Source: Acanthochlamys bracteata
Taxonomy: Eukaryota > Streptophyta > Magnoliopsida > Pandanales > Velloziaceae
Length of the DNA: 64,000 bases
Assembly: GCA_019914995.1 (NCBI GenBank)
Contig: CM034142.1
Location: 6,881,513 to 6,945,512, forward strand
Reading direction: 5' to 3'
The notes under the pieces were generated by a model. The model had not been told where the DNA came from, did not search any database, and worked only from the letters and a program-made list of their open reading frames with translations. The position numbers were made by a program, and so were the translations under genes. Shown here piece after piece: positions 55,626 to 64,000 of the stretch (positions within the stretch are counted from its first letter, which is position 1; each line of letters opens with the position of its first letter).

Positions 55626-56639
55626 AACACGTTCATAAAAGAACTTGAGAAAGAAGGCAAACAAGCAATTAGCAGTTTAAATCTATAATAAGCATAAGAC
55701 TGAATCTTGTAGTAACTCATAAAAGGTAAGAAATGGGAGAAGTGTGGACTAGCTAAAGAGAAGTTTTGAATAAACCAAATTGAAACCATGCTCCTCTTAC
55801 AAATAATTTTCCCAGATTTTGTGGATCCTTTTATTGAAAACTTTGTTTCTTCTTTCTTATTATTCTTTTATCATTTCATGGTATATTCAAGTCCTTCACG
55901 TATGTCCACAAACATGAATTTTTTTCTTCAATGAGTTTACGTGTGGAGAAATCAAAAGATCATTTCATATTGTTAAGGTTAGGGTTTATTATATGTGTAC
56001 ATGTTTCATGATACATATTTAAAAAGAAGAAAAGAAACATGATGATTTATATTAAGTGTGTATTTTTTCACACTTGTAATTCATTTTTTCAATTTACTTA
56101 AATCGTACAAAAGAACAAAATATCACTTTTAGCTTAATTTTTAAAAAATATAAAAAACTTACACCTATATCTAACTATAGTATTTATAGTAATTCATTTT
56201 CATATAATTTATTTTCAACCTAAACAACATATCATATATATAATTTGCTTTGCATGATGGTAGTATGACACCAAATAATAATAATAATAGTAATGTGGAG
56301 GATATATGTATATATATATAAATTAAAGCTTATGAATTCCAGGCCAATAATGAGCTGAGGTTTTATTTTTTAATTAGCACGTGGAATTTAATATTTTTAT
56401 TTTTACTAATTTTTTATATTTTATTTTGTGACATAAAATTACTCGTTTGTCAAGAAGATGAGTGTTAGGAAAAGAAATCTATAAGCTAAAAGCTGACCTT
56501 CAAAACTTGCAAATAGATATAATACTTCTAGCTTCTGGAAGGACTTTGAAAATAAATCAAAGATGATGCAAGAGCTTATATAAAAAATATATATATTGAC
56601 TTATGGAAATTTATCTACTATTGTAAGTAATCAGGTAGG

Positions 56640-56880
56640 TATTATTTTTTTTTAAATTCTTACATTGGATATTATAAGATTCTAAAATTGAGTGTGTAAA
56701 AAGTTTTAAATTTAATCTTATAATTAGATATAAAAAAATTATTAGTATAGAGTTTCAAATTTAATTTTATTATTAGATATAAAAAAATATTAATTAAAAA
56801 TATACTGATAAAATTTTAATTTAATTAGTTTAAAAATAATTTTTATGAATTTCTTGATTGATAATTCAATATATATAATT
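56640..56880. repeat. Degenerate fold-back family remnant
   Basis: Two neighbouring phrases taaatttaat(c)tta(t)ta.ttagatataaaaaa (about 56709 and 56757) resemble the conserved block of the fold-back family. Phrases like taaaattttaatttaatta and gaatttcttgattgataattc follow. It is too decayed for clear ends. Confidence 0.3.
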
Positions 56881-58153
56881 GATAAAAAAAATTTCTCTTT
56901 TCCTACTTTGGTATTTTGATTGTTATATATTGGAAGAAGTTAGATTTGTTGAAAATGACTTGATGTTTTTAGAAACTTGATATATTTTAACTAGTGCAAT
57001 ATTATTAAAAACTTATTTTTCATTGTCAGGAAACTAATCCATGAATTATGAAGATGTTATTAATTAATTACGATTTGATGCAGACTGGCTAACTATGAAA
57101 TCGGTGAGCTAATTTTAAGCAGTAAATTGAAGCACTGCCTTCATTAGAGCTTGCTTACTATTTGTCAAAGCATTTCTAAAAAATAATTTTTAATTTATAT
57201 TTTTTATAAATATTTAAAAATTTATTTAAAAATTTAAAAATATAAAAAATTAACGAAATGAAAATTTTTATTATTTACTTTTATTATTTTTTTAAATACA
57301 AAATAAAATTTATTTTCAAAAAATAAAAATATTTCCAAAAGTCTTAACTAAACTTTGCAAACTATGTCACTCGTCAATACCTCATGCTTATGTAAACCAA
57401 ATTTGTAACTTTTTTTTCCTTTTTTTTTTTTTTTTGAAAAGACAGGCCCTGATTGATTTTTTTTGTAGTTTCAAGCTAACAAGTAAACTTTTTGTCTTTA
57501 ATTTCTTTCCTAATTACCCCACACCCTCTTCTTGACTTCTTTTTTATGTATGTAACTTTTTAAGGGATCATTTGTGATAATTTTGTTTTTAAAAAAATTA
57601 TTTTGAAATTTATAAAATAATTTAATTTTTATCTTAAAAAATAATTAAAATTATGAATATAAAAATTTTATGACATATAATTTTTAAAGTTTTTAGATTT
57701 TTAAGATAATTTAAAATATTGTAAAAATTATAAAACATAAAAATTAAAATAAAATAATAATTGAATGGCAAATGTGACTTTTCGGAGGTTTGGTTAAGTT
57801 TATAATTTTTCTTAATTTTATGTTAATAAAAATTTCTAAAATATTATAAGAATTTTTTAAAAACTTATACAAAAAAATTTTACTAGATCTTATTATTATT
57901 TTATTTAATTTTTTTAAAAATAAATTTTATTTAAAAAAATTTTTAAAATTTTGATTTTTTTAATTTTGATTTTTTTAAGCTTATCATTCTTACATCATAA
58001 GATTTTTCCTAAAAGTCAACGTACACCAAATACCTCAACCCTTCTCTCTCTCTATATATACTTCTCTTACGGTGTTCATTTCTAGACGTAATAATAGTCT
58101 TCACCAACTCCTCTGTCTCCCCCTTCACACACTTTTTTGAATACTCAGTTCCG

Positions 58154-60506
58154 ATGAAGAAGAGAACTTCATCGTCGTCGTCGTCTTCATCTTCATGGCG
58201 GTCTTACTTTTCCGGTTGCTTCATCGGAGAGGCTAAGGAGCTTCAGAAAAACATTGCACCTTTGGAGGCTAAACAGCAGAAACGCGTCGCCAACCAGGTG
58301 TTGCCTACGAGAGCATCCTTCTCCGACTTAAGCAACTGCACTACGCCGGAAGATTTATCGTTGTCTCTTGTAGGATCAAACCTTCATGTTTTTACTCTTG
58401 CAGAGTTGAAGGTGATCACGCAGAACTTTTCGAGGAGTAACTTCGTCGGAGAAGGGGGGTTTGGACCTGTTTATAAAGGTTATGTTCATGACAAACTAAA
58501 ACCCGGTCTGAAACCGCAACCGATCGCCGTTAAACTTTTGGACCAAGAAGGTCTTCAAGGTCATAGAGAATGGCTAGTAAGTACTCCTAACTTTTCTATA
58601 ATTTTTTTTTCGTTAAGGGTGTGTTCTTTTTATGTAAGTGATTTATAAAAAGTGATTTTTTTAAAAATTACAATTCTAAAAAATGAGTTGTCGCAAAAAA
58701 GTCACTTTCAATTAGCTTTAATGTATTGATTTTGAATTGATTGCGAGGGTTTTGTTTTTCAGGCAGAAGTAATATTTTTAGGGCAGCTGAGGCACCCACA
58801 CCTTGTGAAGTTGATTGGGTACTGCTATGAGGATGAAGATAGACTTCTTGTCTATGAATTCATGACTAAAGGAAGCTTAGAAAATCACTTATTCAGAAGT
58901 AAGTTTCAAATTAAACTTTCACATTAAATAAATTCATTAATATTTCTGTATATAAATTCGATAAATAATTGCACATATCAATTATTTGGTAGGATTTGGG
59001 GCGCCGTTGCCATGGATGACGAGACTGAAGATCGCCGTAGGGGCAGCGAAAGGGCTTGTATTTTTACACGAAGCCGATAAGCCTGTAATTTACAGGGATT
59101 TCAAAGCTTCGAATATATTACTTGATTCAGTGAGTATTATATTGTTCAAATCATTTTAAATGCGTACATATTGAATACTATATGCGTTCACAATTTAGAT
59201 TCAACTTAGAATATAATTAGACACAAAAATTTACCTCAATTTTAAACTACAATTTTGAAGAACATATTGTTTAAGTATTGCCAATGTTTTGATTACCTGA
59301 CCTGTTCATATTGTGGGGACAAAGTGTTTGACGAAATGTTTCCTATGTTTTGTTGTGTTATTTTAAGGACTATAAAGCGAAGCTTTCAGATTTTGGGCTG
59401 GCAAAAGATGGTCCTGAGGGAGATGAAACTCATGTTTCCACCCGTGTAATGGGAACTCACGGTTACGCTGCACCTGAGTACATCTTAACTGGTAATGTAT
59501 TTGACTCTCAGTTCTATCCAATGCCTATCCTTGAGTTCTTGGGTCAACTAAAAGATTGTTTGCCGGTGTTTATAATACTGGTTTTTTCCCAAAAAAGTTA
59601 TCACGTTTCTTAAGTAAAATTTATTTTAAATTAAAAAAATATATATAATTATATATCGTACAATTTTTATAATATAAATTTTAATTTTTTTAAATAAGAA
59701 ATGTCAAATCCTTTTTTTAAAAGCTCTAGAAGAAATTTTATTTAAAAAATGCTTCTTATTTTAGGTGTCGTTTGGTTAAAAATTTATTTCTAAAAATCAC
59801 ATACATTTTATAATAAAATTTTTATAACATTTTATGAATTATAAAAAAATATAAATATATGTATAAAATTTTATATATTTTAAAATAAAAACAAGCTCAA
59901 TTTAAAATAATGTTTTATTTTTAAAAGAAATTATTTTATAAATATTTTTAAATATCATCTTAGGCACCGCTAAATGTCCCATGCATTAAATTGGATTTGA
60001 ATTACCAAGCAGGTCATTTGACCGCAAAGAGTGACGTCTACAGCTTCGGAGTAGTGTTGCTAGAACTTTTAACCGGAAGGCGATCACTAGATAAGAAACG
60101 ACCGAGCCGAGAACAGAATCTTGTGGACTGGGCAAAGCCTTACTTGAACAACCCTTCGAAGTTGGACAGAATAATGGACCCGAATCTTAACGGCGAGTAC
60201 TCCGTCAACGAAGCACAGAGGACGGCAGCAATGGCGTACCGGTGTTTGAGCCAGAAGGCGAAAAATCGACCCCAGATGAGCGAAGTTGTTGAGGCGCTTG
60301 AGCCGTTGGTCGAGCTCAATAAGGAGAACATGCCCACGGAAGATTTCGGGTTCACTTTTAAACCCGATGATGGCAGTAGTCGCAAACAGAAAATGAGGTC
60401 GCCGGAGTCGACGGAGCAGCATGCGGCCGAGGTTCGGTACATGAACGGAAAAAATGGAATGTATAGAAACAGAAGAAATAACTCTCCAAGGTATCACACG
60501 GCATAA
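58154..60506 (+). CDS. Receptor-like cytoplasmic kinase, subfamily VII (RIPK/PBL-like), 5 exons
   Basis: Exons 58154-58576, 58763-58898, 58993-59129, 59368-59491 and 60013-60506 give 1314 nt (437 aa). A Ser-rich basic N terminus ([10 protein letters not shown]) precedes [20 protein letters not shown], the usual lead-in of RLCK-VII. Kinase motifs: [11 protein letters not shown] (P-loop), IAVKLLD (catalytic Lys), [14 protein letters not shown] (the His of HRD is Tyr, normal for this group), [20 protein letters not shown] with [11 protein letters not shown], and [19 protein letters not shown]. The C-terminal tail is basic and Ser/Asn-rich. Overall order and wording resemble Arabidopsis RIPK, which phosphorylates RIN4 in immune signalling. 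There is no Gly-2 myristoylation site. Intron 4 carries an AT-rich miniature element. It is probably an active kinase at the plasma membrane or in the cytosol. Confidence 0.93.
59763..59965. mobile_element. AT-rich miniature element in intron 4 of the RLCK gene
   Basis: It starts aggtgtcgtttggttaaaaa, the same GTTTGGTT-type end as other members of the family, and continues as A/T runs to about 59965 (atatcatcttaggcaccg). The right boundary is uncertain. It accounts for much of this otherwise unusually long intron. Confidence 0.45.
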
Positions 60507-61417
60507 GAACAAGATTAAACGTGATGTATATAATAATAATTCAATTACAGGATTGATCATCTTGCGAGTGTTAGGAGTGTTAGGGATGTTTGGGCTCCGA
60601 CTGTTCCAAAAATCAAAATTTTTTAAAATTAAAATATTTTTATTTAAAAAATTTTATTTAATAAACACTTGTAAACATACTTAATTTTTGCCATATTTAA
60701 GATTCATTTGAATGCAACAAACAGTTAAACAAAAAGAAATAAAAAAATTTAGGAAGCTAGGTAATTGCTATTCTCCCGTAAAAGAAAGGAGTTCATGTGT
60801 TTCCAAATTTAGAACAATTTGGAATAGCCCTCATAGAGAGTCTATTATGCAAGTCTTCCCACAAGTTTCTTTAACAATGTGTTTCAAATATAGCAATAAT
60901 TGAGTTTCACAAAATTTAAAAATAAAAAAGTTTTAAAAAATAATTAAAAAAAGAGTGTAATTTTATATTGTAATTATTTATAAAATAAAATTTATAATTA
61001 AAACTAAAATTTAATTTTTATTTTTAAAATAAATGAATAATATAATATAAAAATTTAATATATTTTTAATTTTAATTTATATTTAAAATATATATTATTT
61101 TAAAAATTTATATTCTGATAAAAAAATAAAAATTACCTACATTTAAAACACGATTCCGGAGGAACGAGGGCACATGGTCCAGTTGTACATCACTATTTAT
61201 TAGAAAATGACCAACTATATTAATATTATATAGTTTTGATTATTTTTAACAGCTCTGTTTGTTCTAATTAAAAGCAACTTGTTGTTGTTGTTATGAGCAT
61301 TTGATTTTGTTTATGATCTTAAAACCCATCCCAGTAGATCTTACCTACTACTAAATCATCATTTCTGAGAACTCTCTTGATTGCTGAGCATCTGCAGAGA
61401 AGGAAGAAGTAAGAGAT
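60507..61417. other. Intergenic spacer between the RLCK and CNL genes
   Basis: The RLCK 3' UTR is followed by A/T-rich stretches; a gatgtttgggctccgac...tttaaaattaaaa segment near 60588-60690 resembles the miniature-element family. The CNL leader starts around 61300. Nothing else gene-like is seen. Confidence 0.45.
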
Positions 61418-64000
61418 ATGGGGTTCTTTTCTTTGATACGGAGCTTGTTCATGTCGGAGTTTGCACGCTATCGTTTCTTCATCAATCAGAAGTTTGCTGC
61501 CGTAGAGCAGCATCTCGGAGTTCAGTCAGAAGAAGCACAGTGGTGGATTGACAAGGTCCATCTTCTTTACTATTTTTTTTCTACTTTCTTTTGGAGAATT
61601 CGTGCAGTTTACTACGTATGTATGTGCTTACATGTTAATTAATTAGTTGAAGATATTCCTGTTTTGATTTTAATCTCTTATTCTTTACCTTAGATCAAGT
61701 TCTTGGCGGCCTTGATGTTGCTTCTGTGGGCTTGGTTCAGATACATGTATATGTGGAAGATTGTTAGGTACATTTTCTTCACCACCGGAAATTTAACTGC
61801 TGCAGAGCGGGCCGTGAGAGATCTCCAATCTCGGAAGTCCGTTGCTATGAACGAGATTGAGCAAGGAGAACGAATGGGGAAAATTCAAAGTGATCGAGCC
61901 AAAGAGTGGTTTCGAAAGGTATCAATTCCTGGCCATATCAAACTTTGTACAGATATAAAAGTTTAGAAATAACCAACAATCTATTTACAGGTGAAGGACG
62001 CAGAAGCAGAGCTACTTGCAACAAAATCTACCTTCCACAAGTGGGGTTTCTTTGTCGGAGGATGTCCTTTTAACTTGTTTATTAGGTACAAGATTAGTAA
62101 AAAAGCTTTGTGGCTTGTGGAGCTTATTGCTATGCTGTTGAGGGAAGTAGCTTATATAGAGGTACTCACGACACCACTCCCGGATCCTGGTAGAGAGATC
62201 TCTAAAGGCGAAATCATTGTCGGGTCACAAATGAAGTCAACACTTGAGCTGATCCATTCTTATATAAAAAATGATTCTGTTACAACTATAGCAATTTGGG
62301 GTATGGGCGGTGTAGGAAAGACTACGCTACTCGAACTTATCAACAATGAATTTGTGAATCTTGCAAGAACTCAGGGTGCGAAGAACTCATTCCAACATGT
62401 CATATTGGTCAGTGTTAATGAGAATCATAGTTTGGAGAAGCTTCGACAAGATGTAGGCGGAGAGTTGGGCATGGTACAACTTACTGCAAGGAGTATCTTC
62501 AATTTCTTGAGGAACAGAAGTTTCCTACTCTTGCTTGATAACATATGGGAAGAAATTGATTTGCATAAAGTTGGAATTCCACTTGGGCAGTCCACTGGCC
62601 AACTCAAACAGATGCTTATATTTGCAACTCGATCTGAGCAAGTTTGTATCCAAATGAATGCCAGAAAATGGGTGAAGGTGGATTGTTTGGAGAAGAAAGA
62701 AGCTTGGGAAATGTTTAGAAAGACTGTTGGTGAAGATGTACTTGCTGATCCAACAATAAATGAATTTGGTAGAGAGGTCGCTGAACAATGCCATGGCTTA
62801 CCTCTTGCACTCAAAACTATTGGGAGAACTATGGCTACAAAGAAGAAGCCCCAACAGTGGGAACATGCATTAGCATCTCTTAGAAGATCTTGGAGTGAAG
62901 CCATACCCAATATAGAGAAAAAAATGTTCAGTACACTGAAATTCTCTTATGACAACTTGCCAAATGACTTAACGAGACGATGTTTCTTGTGCTGTTCTTT
63001 GTGGCGGCAAGGTCAAAGCATCATAAAGGATGATCTTATCCGATGTTGGATCGGATTAGGATTGGTTGATGAATTTGCTGACATGGCAGAAGCGTATGGT
63101 AAAGGGCATTTCATAATCGAGGATTTGGAGGAAGCATGCCTACTAGAACCATCCACTATAGTTCCAAAAAAGGATATAGGCCTTGCGGCAGTGAAGCTAC
63201 ATGATAGTATAAGGGGCATGGCTCTTTGGATATCCTCTAAATGTGGGGCTGAAAAGAATAGATGGATTGTGGAAAAATATGTTTCAGGAGAGATTGCGAA
63301 GGTTGACAAGTGGAAAGATGCTGAGATTGTATCTGTAACATTGGCTAATAAGGTCCTTCCATGTCCTCCAGATTGCTATAAACTCTTGACGCTCATAATG
63401 CACGGCACAGTTCGTTGCCAGATCCCCAGAGGATTTTTCAAATCCATGCCATCTCTAAGATACTTGCATCTATCTGGCAAGATTTCGTATGAATGTTCAG
63501 AAGAAATTTGTAGTCTAATTGATCTACAATACCTCAAGTTGTCTGGTTTGGATTATAGGGAGCTTCATAAAGCGTTGAGACAGTTAAAGAGCCTGAGATA
63601 TCTATATATTCCATCATCGCATGATATTGATGAAGATTTTTTAAATGCACTTGCGGAATTGCCGAAGTTGGAGGTCATAGATGTATTACCCGAGGGCGAG
63701 TTCGACTTGGTCCAATTGAAGCAACTGGAACGACGTGGGCTGAAAAGTCTTTCCATGAAAGTTTCATCAATTGAAGGACTTGAGAAGCTTCGGCATTTTA
63801 ATGTCGAGCGTGTTATCATGGAAACCTTGGAAGGTGTGAGGTCACTGAAGCTACAACAGAGGAGACGCGGAATGGAAAAGTGTCTCAAATGTCTAGGGTT
63901 ATCTAAATGCGAAGACTTGGAGCGACTGACAATACACGGAGGTGCCGCCACTTCTAGGGAAGGCCAAGACAGTTGCCCACTTCAAAATCTGGAGGTCCTT
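61418..64000 (+). CDS. CC-NBS-LRR disease resistance protein (RPS2-type), 3' end beyond the window
   Basis: Exons 61418-61555, 61694-61918 and 61991 onward are in one frame (more than 790 aa to the window end, no stop). The N-terminal region has a predicted coiled coil ending in SDRAKEWFRKV, typical of RPS2/RPS5-like CNLs. It is preceded by an unusual hydrophobic stretch (FLAALMLLLWAWFRYMYMW, about residues 49-67). The NB-ARC domain has all ordered motifs: P-loop GMGGVGKTT, kinase-2 LLLLDNIWEEID (second acidic residue changed to Asn), RNBS-B MLIFATRS, GLPL in CHGLPLAL, RNBS-D CFLCCSLW, and an MHD-like VKLHDSIRGMALWI. LRRs begin around FFKSMPSLRYLHLSG. CNLs are intracellular immune receptors that recognise pathogen effectors directly or through guarded host proteins. 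The gene sits 0.9 kb downstream of an RLCK-VII gene on the same strand. Confidence 0.92.

Larger units (their letters stand above)
54561..58153. other. Long AT-rich intergenic region
   Basis: There is no coding region. 54561-54850 may hold faint exportin-T remnants. Miniature-element-like segments occur at 55533-55625, 56640-56880, about 57150-57355 and 57560-58000. The proximal promoter of the next kinase gene has a TATA run at about 58053-58060 (ctctatatatac) and a pyrimidine-rich leader. Confidence 0.45.

Noticed and set aside
60087..60560. 157-codon minus-strand frame
   Set aside because: It lies antisense to the last exon of the RLCK gene and has no domain.
62425..63951. Minus-strand frames opposite the CNL NB-ARC/LRR
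   Set aside because: They are Ser/Leu/Phe-rich shadows of the plus-strand coding region, which has all the ordered NB-ARC motifs.

Overview
The window is nuclear DNA of a flowering plant, probably a eudicot. The genes have GT-AG introns and TATA boxes, and the gene set is plant-specific: an ERECTA-type receptor kinase, a chloroplast RelA/SpoT homologue, a GH9 endoglucanase, aleurain, a YLMG protein, an RLCK-VII kinase and a CC-NBS-LRR. The spacers are very AT-rich and hold short non-autonomous transposons. The species cannot be named from the sequence. I saw no bacterial operon, CRISPR array or viral gene.

Layout: 858-6647 (-) O-fucosyltransferase-family protein, 9 exons; 8129-10697 (+) GPI-anchored secreted protein, 2 exons; 11510-12961 (-) intronless ANTH/AP180 clathrin adaptor; 14154-16506 (-) YLMG/YggT plastid membrane protein, 3 exons; 17371-17610 (+) small secreted cysteine-rich peptide; 23132-30020 (+) ERECTA-type LRR receptor kinase, 27 exons (990 aa predicted); 33226-34692 (+) unrecognised hydrophobic membrane-protein gene split by a miniature LTR retrotransposon and carrying one in-frame stop; 36992-40001 (-) GH9 endoglucanase, 8 exons (490 aa); 42299-45282 (+) RSH2/RSH3-type (p)ppGpp synthetase/hydrolase, 6 exons (689 aa); 45572-45653 (+) tRNA-Ser(GCU); 48506-51454 (-) aleurain-type cysteine protease, 8 exons (361 aa); 52869-54560 (+) decayed, truncated exportin-T (PAUSED) pseudogene; 58154-60506 (+) RIPK-like receptor-like cytoplasmic kinase, 5 exons (437 aa); 61418 to beyond the window end (+) RPS2-type CC-NBS-LRR, at least 3 exons. 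Exon joins were placed by hand from GT/AG sites plus reading phase. In every intact gene the joined exons keep one open frame.

These genes do not form a pathway. They are an ordinary plant neighbourhood with two immunity-type genes next to each other at the right end (RLCK-VII and CNL). The non-genic DNA is mostly explained by four kinds of element: (a) a TA-microsatellite-flanked fold-back family with arms up to about 185 bp; (b) AT-rich miniature elements with ends related to GTGCGTTTGG; (c) a hAT-like element with a near-perfect 8-bp duplication; (d) a 792-bp TRIM retrotransposon.

The most unusual points are the TRIM that now fills what would otherwise be an implausibly short 44-nt intron, the (TA)n-targeting fold-back family, a six-cysteine peptide with alpha-hairpinin spacing 5.5 kb upstream of the ERECTA-type gene, a probable GC-AG intron in the O-fucosyltransferase gene, and the exportin-T relic whose start codon reads TTG.
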